From: Actinomyces sp. | GTDB taxonomy: Bacteria > Actinomycetota > Actinomycetes > Actinomycetales > Actinomycetaceae | Direction of reading: 5' to 3' | DNA length: 64,000 bases | NCBI RefSeq assembly: GCF_030530635.1 | Contig: NZ_JAUMUL010000005.1 | Location: 1-64,000, forward strand | Part shown: in pieces, positions 23,663-32,157 of the stretch | Layout of the letters: every line of letters starts with the position of its first letter | Position numbering within the stretch: the stretch's first letter is position 1 | Notes under the pieces: model-generated | The model's input: the letters and a program-made list of their open reading frames with translations, nothing else | What the model was told of the DNA's origin: nothing | Databases searched by the model: none | Position numbers and translations under genes: made by a program

Positions 23663-25230
23663 GACTCCTCCTCCCACACGCCGTCGGAGGCGTCTGTCCA
23701 CAGGCCCTCGGCGGCCTCGTCGCGCAGCTGCCGGCGGGCCGCCTCCTTGGCATCCATCCAGTCGTGATATTGCGCGCGCCGCTCGGCGTTGGTACGACGA
23801 TGACGATCCTCCAGACGGGCGTCGGTACCACGCGCGCCGAGCAGCTCGGCACCGGTGGTCATGGCCGGCTCCCAGGTGAAGATGATGCCGCCCTCGACGG
23901 CGCCGATCAGGACGGTATCGCCTGCGTGGGCACCGGCTCGGGCCAGTTCATCCTCGACCCCGCCGGCGGCCAGCCGGTCGGCCAAGTAGCCAACGGCCTC
24001 ATCGTTGGAGAAGTCGGTCTGTCGCACCCACCGCTCGGGCTTGTCTCCGCGTACCTGGTAAACCGTACCCTCGGCCGGATGTTGGATGACCTCCACGGTG
24101 ACGTCCGCCCGCCCACCCCGGCGGCCTACGGGCTCCGGGCGGATCACGGGACGGGCCTGCCCGGCCGCGGCGGGTGCCTGCGCACGGGCCCGTGCAACCA
24201 GTTCAGCCAAGGCGAAGGACAGGCCGTTCAGACCCTCATGAGAGACCGCGGACACCGTGAACGTGGGCAGACCGCGCACCTTAAGGTCCGCCTCAACCAG
24301 TTCGGCCAGCTCGGCGGCCTCGGGAACATCGACCTTGCCCAGCACCGCCACGCGCGGACGCTCCATCAGCGGGGGCAGCCCGGTAAGTGCCGGATCCGCC
24401 TCGTCCGCTCCAAGCCGCTCGGCATAGTCGGCCAGCTCCGCCTCAATGGTGTCGAAGTCACTGACCGGGTCGCGCCCCGGTTCCAGCGTGGCGCAGTCCA
24501 GCACGTGCACCACCACCGCGCAACGCTCGATATGGCGCAGGAACTCCAGCCCCAGCCCCCGGCCCTGACTGGCCCCCGGGATCAGTCCGGGCACGTCCGC
24601 CATGGTGTAGCGGACCTCGCCGGCCTCCACCACACCCAGATTCGGGGTGAGCGTGGTGAAGGGGTAGTCCGCGATCTTGGGGCGGGCAGCACTCATGGCG
24701 GCAATCAGGGATGACTTGCCGGCGCTGGGATAGCCGACCAGAGCCACGTCGGCGATTGTCTTCAGTTCCAGGGTGACATCACCCGCCTGCCCGGGCTCGC
24801 CCAGCAGGTGGAAGCCGGGGGCCTTGCGCTTGGGGGAGGCCAGGGAGAAGTTGCCGCGGCCGCCGCTTCCGCCCGCAGCGACGACGACGCGCTCGCCGGC
24901 TTGGGTCAGGTCCGCCAGGACGGCTCCGTCTGGGTCCTTGACGACGGTGCCCAGCGGCACCGGCAGCACCAGGTCCTCGCCATCGGCTCCACGACGCCAA
25001 CCGCCCTGACCGGGGGTGCCGGAGGCGGCCCTGCGGTGGGGTGAGCGATGGTAGCTCAGCAGGGTGGTCACCCGCGGATCGGCTGCCAGGACGACGTCGC
25101 CGCCGTGGCCGCCGTCGCCGCCGGCGGCGCCGGCCAGCGGCGGGTACTTCTCCCGGTGGATCGAGGTGCAGCCGTGGCCGCCGTCGCCGCCGGCGACATG
25201 CAGTACTACGCGATCGATGAAGCTGGGCAT
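23659..25230 (-). CDS. obgE: GTPase Obg
   Basis: 523 aa. This essential GTPase acts in late 50S assembly and the stringent response. The Gly-rich Obg domain comes first (FIDRVVLHVAGGDGGHG, with GGDGGHGGDVVLAAD). The G domain has GYPSAGKSSLI (P-loop), DVPGLIPGAS (G3), a GKVD in VLGKVDVPE (G4) and SAVS (G5). An OCT domain follows (PVGRRGGRADVTVE to AGDTVLIGAVEGGIIF), then a charged tail of about 60 residues. ATG is the start of MPSFIDRV with GGAGACG upstream. It is coupled to proB through GTGA. Confidence 0.96.
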   Translation of the reverse strand: MPSFIDRVVLHVAGGDGGHGCTSIHREKYPPLAGAAGGDGGHGGDVVLAADPRVTTLLSYHRSPHRRAASGTPGQGGWRRGADGEDLVLPVPLGTVVKDPDGAVLADLTQAGERVVVAAGGSGGRGNFSLASPKRKAPGFHLLGEPGQAGDVTLELKTIADVALVGYPSAGKSSLIAAMSAARPKIADYPFTTLTPNLGVVEAGEVRYTMADVPGLIPGASQGRGLGLEFLRHIERCAVVVHVLDCATLEPGRDPVSDFDTIEAELADYAERLGADEADPALTGLPPLMERPRVAVLGKVDVPEAAELAELVEADLKVRGLPTFTVSAVSHEGLNGLSFALAELVARARAQAPAAAGQARPVIRPEPVGRRGGRADVTVEVIQHPAEGTVYQVRGDKPERWVRQTDFSNDEAVGYLADRLAAGGVEDELARAGAHAGDTVLIGAVEGGIIFTWEPAMTTGAELLGARGTDARLEDRHRRTNAERRAQYHDWMDAKEAARRQLRDEAAEGLWTDASDGVWEEES

Positions 25231-25279
25231 GGGCGTCTCCTCGGGCTGGGTGGGACGTTGTCCCCGGGGCCGGCACGGC

Positions 25280-25313
25280 GCGAGGGCGGACGGCCGAAGC
25301 CGCCCGCCCTCGC
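25280..25313 (-). terminator. Hairpin between rpmA and obgE
   Basis: Two 15-base arms (GCGAGGGCGGACGGC and GCCGCCCGCCCTCGC) pair at 14 positions around a 4-base loop, about 30 bp past the rpmA stop. There is no U-tract. It probably reduces read-through from the ribosomal-protein genes into obgE or stabilises their mRNA. Confidence 0.5.
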
Positions 25314-25342
25314 GGATGCCGTCATGGTGTTTGGAGGCTGCG

Positions 25343-25600
25343 TCAGCCTTCGGAGGCGACGACGTTGACGACCCTGCGGTCGCGACGAGTACCGAAGTCC
25401 ACATTGCCGGCGGTCAGGGCGAACAGGGTGTCGTCCTTGCCGCGACCGACGTTGTTACCGGGGTGGAAGTGGGTGCCGCGCTGGCGGACGATGATCTCGC
25501 CGGCCTTTACGAACTGGCCGCCGAAGCGCTTGACGCCGAGGCGCTGGGCGTTGGAGTCGCGGCCGTTGCGGGAGGAACCAAGACCCTTCTTGTGTGCCAT
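25343..25600 (-). CDS. rpmA: 50S ribosomal protein L27
   Basis: 85 aa. It starts MAHKKGLGSSRNGRDSN, the unprocessed N-terminus that reaches the peptidyl-transferase centre, so no N-terminal cleavage is expected as in Firmicutes. The family segment VRQRGTHFHPGNNVGRG is present, and the protein ends VVNVVASEG. AGAAAGAAG lies upstream of the ATG. It sits 58 bp after rplU, the standard pair. Confidence 0.98.
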   Translation of the reverse strand: MAHKKGLGSSRNGRDSNAQRLGVKRFGGQFVKAGEIIVRQRGTHFHPGNNVGRGKDDTLFALTAGNVDFGTRRDRRVVNVVASEG

Positions 25601-25658
25601 GTCGGGGCTTCTTTCTGTTTCGCTGGTGCCTTTGGGATACTGCGGGCGGTGCGCCCAC

Positions 25659-25979
25659 TCAGCCGATCGCGGTGACCTTGATGGCGGTGAGCTTGGCGCG
25701 GTGCCCCTGGCGCTTGCGGTAACCCGTCTTGTTCTTGAACTTCAGGATGTTGATCTTGGGGCCCTTCTCATCCCCGACGATCTCAGCCTTGACGGTGGTG
25801 TCGGCCAAGTCCGCGGCGGAAGCGGTCACCTTGTCTCCATCCACCAGCATTACGGGGGCGAGGGAGACCTCGTCGCCGACCTCGCCGGCAAGCCTGTCGA
25901 CAACCACGACGTCACCGACGGAGACCTTCTCCTGACGGCCGCCGGCCTTGACGATCGCGTAGACCACTTGACTGCTCAT
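25659..25979 (-). CDS. rplU: 50S ribosomal protein L21
   Basis: 106 aa, full length. The N-terminus is VYAIVKAGGRQEKVSVGD, and the C-terminal RNA-binding part includes ILKFKNKTGYRKRQGHRAK. It is the first gene of rplU-rpmA, with a good promoter about 95 bp upstream of the start. Confidence 0.98.
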   Translation of the reverse strand: MSSQVVYAIVKAGGRQEKVSVGDVVVVDRLAGEVGDEVSLAPVMLVDGDKVTASAADLADTTVKAEIVGDEKGPKINILKFKNKTGYRKRQGHRAKLTAIKVTAIG

Positions 25980-26074
25980 CTCTGTCGTTTCTTCTAGCCA
26001 CCCGCTCCCGGGAGCACTGCTCCACCGCTCACGGGCAACTACCTTGGCAATGGTGCGGAACGCACCGCCGGACT

Positions 26075-26103
26075 ACTTTATGCGATCCGGCGGGCGACAC
26101 CAA
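26075..26103 (-). promoter_or_regulatory. rplU promoter (-35/-10)
   Basis: On the minus strand, TTGGTG (26103-26098) is followed by a 17-bp spacer and TAAAGT (26080-26075). This is a good housekeeping sigma pattern and leaves an untranslated leader of about 90 bases. The leader includes the palindrome GCTCCCGGGAGC, which might serve autoregulation by L21. Confidence 0.6.
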
Positions 26104-26166
26104 CCCGCAGACGTCCGCAGGACCTGTGTTCTTCCGCACCCCTGCGCCCGCATATGTCCCCGCCGC

Positions 26167-28881
26167 TCAGGATGACTGCGGAGCGGCTGCCGCCTCCTTG
26201 TCCTTCTGAGCGCGCTCATGGGCGTGCTCATGGGCATGTTCGGAGGCCGCCGCGATCTGGGCGAGAGCACCACGGACCACCGATCGAGTGGCCTCATCCT
26301 GTCCCGGAGCCTCGGACCGACTGGAGGACTTGCCGCGACCGGAGGACTTGCCGGATTTGCCGCTCCCCTTCGAGGAGGACTTGGCCGGGGCGCCGGCGTC
26401 CTCCCGGCCGCGCCGCCCCCGCCCGGAGCCCGCGCCGCGACTCGCGGAGACGGACATGTCGACCGCCTGGTTCTCCACCGGGGTGTCATGCACGATGAAT
26501 CCGCGCCCCCCGCAGCACTCGCAGGGCGTGGAGAAGGCCTCCACCAGCCCCTGGCCGACGCGTTTGCGGGTCATCTGCACCAGGCCCAACGAGGTGACCT
26601 CCGTGACCTGATGCCGGGTGCGGTCACGCCCCAGGCACTCCACCAGGCGGCGCAGCACCAGGTCCCGGTTGGACTCCAGCACCATGTCCACGAAGTCGAT
26701 CACCACCATGCCCCCGATGTCGCGCAATCGCAGCTGGCGGACAATCTCCTCCGCGGCCTCGAGGTTGTTGCGGGTAATCGTCTCCTCCAGAGTGCCTTCC
26801 GCCCCGCCGGTGAAACGTCCGGTGTTGACGTCGATGACGGTCATCGCCTCGGTGCGGTCGATGACGAGTGTGCCGCCGCTGGGCAGCCACACCTTCCGGT
26901 CGAAGCCCTTGGCGAGCTGCTCGTCAATGCGGTGCGCCGTAAACACGTCCTCTTTGTCGACCCAGTGCTCCAGCCGGTCAGTCAGCTCGGGGCTGAGGTC
27001 ACCTACGTAGGTGGAGATGGTTTTCCAGGCGTCGGGCCCCTGAACGATGAGCTTACGGAAGTCCTCGTTGAAGACGTCACGCACCACACGCACGGCCAAC
27101 TCGGGCTCCTCCTTAAGCAGCACGGGCGCCTTCCCGGAGCCCCTGAGCACCTGGGAGGACTTCTTATCGATGGCCTCCCACTGGGTCACGAGTCGTTTGA
27201 CGTCGTCGGCGAGTTGCTGCTCTCCGGCGCCCTCGGCGGCAGTGCGCACGATCACTCCGGCGTCGTCTGGGACGATCCGTTTGAGGATCTTCTTCAGGCG
27301 GTTGCGCTCGGTATCGGGAAGCTTGCGGGAGATGCCGGTCATGGTGCCGCCGGGCACCAGCACCAGGTAGCGGCCGGCCAGAGTGATCTGGCTGGTCAGG
27401 CGGGCACCCTTATGGCCGATCGGGTCTTTGGTGACCTGCACCAGGACGGTGTCGCCCGCCTTCAGCGCATCCTCGATGCGGCGCGGCTTACCCTCCATAC
27501 CGGCCGCGTCCCAGTTGACCTCGCCCGCGTACAGCACGGCGTTGCGGCCCTTGCCGATGTCCACGAAGGCCGCCTCCATCGAAGGCAGCACGTTCTGTAC
27601 GCGGCCGACATACACATTGCCGACCAACGATGTCTGGGTGTGCCGGGCCACGTAATGCTCCACCAGCAACCCGTCCTCCAGAACGGCGATCTGGTTCAGC
27701 CCGTCCTGTTCGCGTACCACCATCTGCCGGTCGACGCTCTCGCGGCGGGCGAGGAATTCGGCCTCGGTGATGATGGGACGACGGCGACCGGCGGCGCGTC
27801 CCTCACGGCGCCGCTGCCGCTTGGCCTCCAGCCGAGTGGAACCCTTGAGCGCAGTGATCTCGTCACGGGACGCATCGGAGCGGCTGCGGGAGCGACGCCT
27901 ACGACGACGCGAACCGACACTCCCCTCCGGGGCCGGGACGGGCGCCTGCTCGGAGTCCACATCACCCTGCGCGTCGGCAGTAGTATCCGCGACCTCGCCG
28001 GACTCCTCGGGGTTCTCCTCGGCCGCCTCGGAACGGGAGCGGGCACGCCGTCCGCGTCCACCGCGGCGACGCTTACGTCGACCGGCGCCAGTTTCTTTGG
28101 TGTCTTCGTCCCCCTCGGCTATGGCGATGTCCTCGGCGCCACCCTCGACGTCGGCGGAAGCCTCGACGTCTCCAGAGTCGTCGGGGGCGAGGCGGCCGCG
28201 ACGCCCGGAGGGCGCGGCCTCCTCCACGTGGGCGGGGGCCGTGGTGGCGGCAGTGGCCCGACGGCGCCGGCGGCGGGCCACGCCCGGCCGCGCCTGCGCC
28301 CCTTCGACCGAGGTGTCGGAGCCTTGGTCCACGGTAGCATCGGCACGCTCTTCTGAGACCGTGTCCCGCTGTGGGGCGGTGTTGGTGCCGGATCTGGCCG
28401 GCTCGGCCTGGGCGGGGGCGGTGGCGGCGACTTTTACCTTGCGGCGCCGACGCCGGGCGAGCGCCGGGTCGGGCGCCTGGAACAGCAGTGAGGCGGCCGG
28501 CAACTGCCGCTCCTCCGGCTCTGGGCGCTCTTCCGCCGGGGTGATCGGGGAGGCATCTGTCTGCGGAGCATCGTCATGCTCCTCCGGCGCGTCCTCGGCG
28601 AACTCGTCCGCATCGGCGCTCTCGGCGTCTGTGACGGGCGGTTCATCCGCCGGGACCGGAGTAACGTCGTCGGCGTCCGGATCGGTCGGCGTTTGAGCCG
28701 CGAGTTGCACTTCCGCGGCGTCGTCTACGCCATCAGGAGGAGTCTGCTCTAAGAGAGGTGCGGTTGACGCGGTCGTGACCCGGCGGTGCCGCCGCGTGGA
28801 GCGCTTGGGCGAACTCGTCTCATTGGTTTCCTCGGCGTCCCGCGAGGACGAGTCGGTTGAACGCGATGACGAGGAAGACAT
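26167..28881 (-). CDS. rne: Ribonuclease E/G family protein
   Basis: 904 aa. It is the main endonuclease of mRNA decay and rRNA processing in actinobacteria. The first 370 residues are disordered, alternating acidic and Arg-rich blocks (RRRRRRATAAT, RRKRRRGGRGRRARS). The catalytic core follows: S1 domain (NVYVGRVQNVLPSMEAAFVD), RNase-H-like and DNase-I-like parts with VIDVNTGRFTG and VIDFVDM, and a CECCGGRGF zinc link. The C-terminal tail is Lys/Gly/Ser-rich. The placement of disorder around a central core matches mycobacterial RNase E. The start is the ATG of MSSSSSRSTD. It lies just upstream of rplU, the usual order. Confidence 0.93.
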   Translation of the reverse strand: MSSSSSRSTDSSSRDAEETNETSSPKRSTRRHRRVTTASTAPLLEQTPPDGVDDAAEVQLAAQTPTDPDADDVTPVPADEPPVTDAESADADEFAEDAPEEHDDAPQTDASPITPAEERPEPEERQLPAASLLFQAPDPALARRRRRKVKVAATAPAQAEPARSGTNTAPQRDTVSEERADATVDQGSDTSVEGAQARPGVARRRRRRATAATTAPAHVEEAAPSGRRGRLAPDDSGDVEASADVEGGAEDIAIAEGDEDTKETGAGRRKRRRGGRGRRARSRSEAAEENPEESGEVADTTADAQGDVDSEQAPVPAPEGSVGSRRRRRRSRSRSDASRDEITALKGSTRLEAKRQRRREGRAAGRRRPIITEAEFLARRESVDRQMVVREQDGLNQIAVLEDGLLVEHYVARHTQTSLVGNVYVGRVQNVLPSMEAAFVDIGKGRNAVLYAGEVNWDAAGMEGKPRRIEDALKAGDTVLVQVTKDPIGHKGARLTSQITLAGRYLVLVPGGTMTGISRKLPDTERNRLKKILKRIVPDDAGVIVRTAAEGAGEQQLADDVKRLVTQWEAIDKKSSQVLRGSGKAPVLLKEEPELAVRVVRDVFNEDFRKLIVQGPDAWKTISTYVGDLSPELTDRLEHWVDKEDVFTAHRIDEQLAKGFDRKVWLPSGGTLVIDRTEAMTVIDVNTGRFTGGAEGTLEETITRNNLEAAEEIVRQLRLRDIGGMVVIDFVDMVLESNRDLVLRRLVECLGRDRTRHQVTEVTSLGLVQMTRKRVGQGLVEAFSTPCECCGGRGFIVHDTPVENQAVDMSVSASRGAGSGRGRRGREDAGAPAKSSSKGSGKSGKSSGRGKSSSRSEAPGQDEATRSVVRGALAQIAAASEHAHEHAHERAQKDKEAAAAPQSS

Positions 28882-29363
28882 GGGTGTATCTGCACTTTCG
28901 GGCGCCCCGACCCCGCCGTACCCGCGGAGCCAGGCGCGGTCATGCTCCCCGGTGGGGAGCCAAAAGCCTACGTGTGCGCCTTGCGGCGCCGGACTGCGGC
29001 GGAACTCGCACTCACGGAAGTGCGGCGGCGCTCTGAGCGGCGCAAGTCTTCCGGGCGGTCTCGGCCGAGGTTCGGACACCGGTTACCGGTACGAGGCAAC
29101 CGATGCCGCTGGGCATTATCGCACAGGCAGGACGTCCGCCAAGCAGCACATGGCCTCGGCGCCCCGTTATCTCGGCCACGGCGGACAGCCCCGCGGCCGC
29201 CGCACTCACCCTCCCCTTCACTCCAAGCCGAACGAACCTGATAACGAGTCATGCATCTTTCACGACTACCCGTCAGGCAGCCCCTATACTGAACTTATCT
29301 CCTCAGGGTTTCCACCAAGGATATACTTATATTTCTCGTGCTTCTTCGCGAAAGGCGGCGCAG
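28882..29363. promoter_or_regulatory. Divergent region rne / cydA
   Basis: 482 bp holding the promoters for rne (minus) and cydABDC (plus). On the cydA side TATACT occurs at 29285-29290 and 29322-29327, in the only AT-rich stretch here, and these are likely -10 elements. Neither has a good -35 at 17 bp, so an activator may be needed. No gene is evident; the GC-rich left part shows no clear motif. Confidence 0.45.
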
Positions 29364-30869
29364 ATGAGCCTGGCACCGATGGCGCTCGACTCCCTCGACG
29401 CGGCTCGATGGCAGTTCGGCATTACCACCGTCTATCACTTCATCCTGGTGCCGCTGACGATCGGCCTGTCCCCACTGGTGGCACTGATGGAGACTCTCCA
29501 CCTGCGCACCGGCAGTGAGCAGTGGCGGACGGCCTCGAGGTTCTTCGGCAACATCCTGCTGATCAACTTCGCCCTGGGCGTGGCCACCGGCATCGTCCAG
29601 GAGTTCCAGTTCGGCATGAACTGGTCGGAGTACTCCCGGTTCGTCGGCAACATCTTCGGAGCACCACTGGCCTTCGAGGCACTGCTGGCCTTCTTCATGG
29701 AGTCCACCTTCCTGGGCCTGTGGATCTTCGGTCGGGACCGTCTGTCCCCCGTGCTGCACAACCTTTGCATCTGGATGGTTGCCCTGGGCACGAACCTGTC
29801 CGCCTTCTTCATTCTCGCCGCCAACTCCTGGATGCAGCACCCGGTTGGCGCCGTCGTCAACCCGAACACCGGTCGGGCCGAACTGGACGGCATCGTCGGG
29901 TTCTTTGAGGTGCTCGGCAACGAGATCCTGTGGGTCACCGTGGCGCACGTGGTCTCCTCCGCCTTCCTGGTTGCGGGTACCCTCATCCTCGGGGTGTCCG
30001 CCTGGTGGATGGTCAAGGCGGCCCGCGCGGATCAGGACTTCGAGGCCCGCGCGCTGTGGCGTCGCCTGACCCGCTTCGGCGCGGTCACCATGCTCGTGGC
30101 CGGCGCCGTCACCCTGGGCTCGGGCCACATGCAGGGACAGCTCGTGGCCGCGGAGCAGCCGGCCAAGATGGCGGCCGCCGAGATGCTGTGCGAGACCGAG
30201 TCCGGTGCTGGTTTCACCGTGGCCGCCTTCGGCAGTTGCACCGACGGCACCGCCACCCACCTGGTCACCATCCCCTACGTGTACTCCTTCATGGCCACCA
30301 ATGATCCGCACGCCGAGGTCATGGGACTGAACGACGCCCAGGCGATGTACGCCGAGCGTTACGGCGACGGCGTGGACTACACCCCCAACGAGATGGTCAC
30401 TTTCTGGTCCTTCCGGCTCATGATCGGTCTGGGCACGCTTGCCATCGCCATTGGCGCCGCCGCCCTGTGGCTCACGCGTCGGGGCCGCCTGGTCGACTCC
30501 CCGCTACTGGGCAGGATCGCACTGTGGAGCATGTGGCTGCCCTTCGTCGCCGCAACATTCGGCTGGATCATGACCGAGATGGGCCGACAGCCATGGGTGG
30601 TGGTCCCCAACCTCGCCGATCCCGTCTCCCAGGTGTACATGCTCACCGCCGACGGCGTATCCCCCACAGTCACATCCGGCACCGTGCTGGTCTCACTGAT
30701 CGGTTTCACGCTCCTGTACGCGGCACTCGGAGTCGTCTGGTTCCTGCTGCTGCGCCGCTACGTACGCGAGGGCGTGCACACGCAGCTCGACCCGGCGCGG
30801 AACCTCGACGAGACGACCCCGGACCATTCCGACGACAGGGCCGAGTCCCTGCTGTCCTTCCAGTACTGA
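29364..30869 (+). CDS. cydA: Cytochrome bd ubiquinol oxidase subunit I
   Basis: 501 aa, about nine membrane helices. It is the haem-bearing subunit that oxidises quinol and reduces O2 with high affinity. H25 in TTVYHFILVPLTIGL corresponds to the low-spin haem or distal ligand of E. coli CydA. TVAHVVSSAFLVAG supplies the second His, and GRQPWVVV is the conserved C-terminal motif. The quinol loop is of the short type. ATG at 29364 has AAAGGCGG upstream; ATG at 29379 is possible. It heads cydA-B-D-C and a sensor kinase on one strand. Confidence 0.95.
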   Translation: MSLAPMALDSLDAARWQFGITTVYHFILVPLTIGLSPLVALMETLHLRTGSEQWRTASRFFGNILLINFALGVATGIVQEFQFGMNWSEYSRFVGNIFGAPLAFEALLAFFMESTFLGLWIFGRDRLSPVLHNLCIWMVALGTNLSAFFILAANSWMQHPVGAVVNPNTGRAELDGIVGFFEVLGNEILWVTVAHVVSSAFLVAGTLILGVSAWWMVKAARADQDFEARALWRRLTRFGAVTMLVAGAVTLGSGHMQGQLVAAEQPAKMAAAEMLCETESGAGFTVAAFGSCTDGTATHLVTIPYVYSFMATNDPHAEVMGLNDAQAMYAERYGDGVDYTPNEMVTFWSFRLMIGLGTLAIAIGAAALWLTRRGRLVDSPLLGRIALWSMWLPFVAATFGWIMTEMGRQPWVVVPNLADPVSQVYMLTADGVSPTVTSGTVLVSLIGFTLLYAALGVVWFLLLRRYVREGVHTQLDPARNLDETTPDHSDDRAESLLSFQY

Positions 30870-30964
30870 TACGGGCCCGGTTCGGAGTCCGTCCCATCCA
30901 TACGCACGTTGCCCGCATCACGCTGATCACACAGCCGTCCGCCCCGACAAGCCTGGAGCCCGCC

Positions 30965-32092
30965 ATGACACTGTCAGTCCTCTGGTTCATCCTCATCACG
31001 ATCCTCTGGGTCGGTTATCTGACGCTGGAGGGATTCGACTTCGGAGTCGGCATGCTGTTGAGGATCCTCGGTCGCGATGAGCGCGAGCGCCGCGCCATGG
31101 TGCGTACCATCGGCCCCCACTGGGACGGCAACGAAGTCTGGCTGCTGACCGCCGGCGGCGCCACCTTCGCGGCCTTCCCCGAGTGGTACGGCACACTCTT
31201 CTCCGGTGCCTACCTGGTGCTGTTCGTCATCCTGCTGTGCCTGATCGTGCGCGTGTGCGCCATCGAGTGGCGCGGCCGGATCAACGACCAGTCCTGGCGC
31301 GACCGCTGGGACTGGGCGCACACCGTGGCCGCCTGGCTGCCCTCGATCCTATGGGGCGCCGCCTTCGCGAACCTGGTGCAGGGCATGCCGATCGAGGTGG
31401 TCGATACCGCCAGCGGCGGGGTCGTTCCGGCCGACGAGGTGCCCACCGACACACTGATTGCCGGGGCCTCGCACCAGATCACCGGCGGCTTCTTCAGCCT
31501 GCTCACGCCATTCACGCTGCTGGGCGGGGCCGCCACCTGCCTGCTGTTCCTCACCCACGGGGCCCTGTTCACCGCCCTGAAGACGACCGGCGACCTGTCC
31601 GCCCGCGCGGCCGCCCTGGCCCGCCGCTGCGGGGTGGTCTCCACTCTCGTCGCCGCCGTCTGGGGAGTGTGGGCGGCCGGCTACTCGGCCACCGTCTGGG
31701 CCTGGCTACCACTGGGGGTTGCCGCCGGGGCACTCACGGGATCCTTGATCAGCTCCTTCCGCGGCAGGCAGGGCCTGGCCTTCGGCCTGCACTTCGTCGC
31801 CATCGCCGGCGTGGCCGTCTTCATCTTCACCGCCATGGCGCCCGACGTGATGCGTTCGTCGATCGACCCCGCCTACTCACTCACGATCGTACAGGCGGCC
31901 TCCGCCGATACCACGCTGCTGATCATGACGGTGGTAGCCGTGGTGTTCCTGCCGCTCGTGCTCTTCTACACGATCTGGGGCTACCGGACCTTCTCCGCCC
32001 GCATCAACGCAGAGAGGATCGACCCCGCCGCCGGCGGTCTGCACCCCACCCGAGTGCGTGACAACGACCAGCCCGCACCCGGCGATCACTGA
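30965..32092 (+). CDS. cydB: Cytochrome bd ubiquinol oxidase subunit II
   Basis: 375 aa, about eight membrane helices. The opening LEGFDFGVGMLLRILGRD and GPHWDGNEVWLLTAGGA plus FPEWYGTLFSGAYL are the family hallmarks. It pairs with CydA in the terminal oxidase. It starts 95 bp after cydA. A roughly 50-residue soluble loop (IEVVDTASGGVVPADEVPTD) lies between the third and fourth helices. Confidence 0.96.
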   Translation: MTLSVLWFILITILWVGYLTLEGFDFGVGMLLRILGRDERERRAMVRTIGPHWDGNEVWLLTAGGATFAAFPEWYGTLFSGAYLVLFVILLCLIVRVCAIEWRGRINDQSWRDRWDWAHTVAAWLPSILWGAAFANLVQGMPIEVVDTASGGVVPADEVPTDTLIAGASHQITGGFFSLLTPFTLLGGAATCLLFLTHGALFTALKTTGDLSARAAALARRCGVVSTLVAAVWGVWAAGYSATVWAWLPLGVAAGALTGSLISSFRGRQGLAFGLHFVAIAGVAVFIFTAMAPDVMRSSIDPAYSLTIVQAASADTTLLIMTVVAVVFLPLVLFYTIWGYRTFSARINAERIDPAAGGLHPTRVRDNDQPAPGDH

Positions 32093-32157
32093 GGCCCACT
32101 TACCACTAACGGCCCTTTTCCAGGACTACGGTCCCACTCTGGCATTATCCTGTTGGG

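Noticed and set aside
26218..28356. 712-codon open frame on the plus strand across rne
   Set aside because: It is antisense to a clear RNase E/G gene; the long frame comes from high GC at codon third positions.
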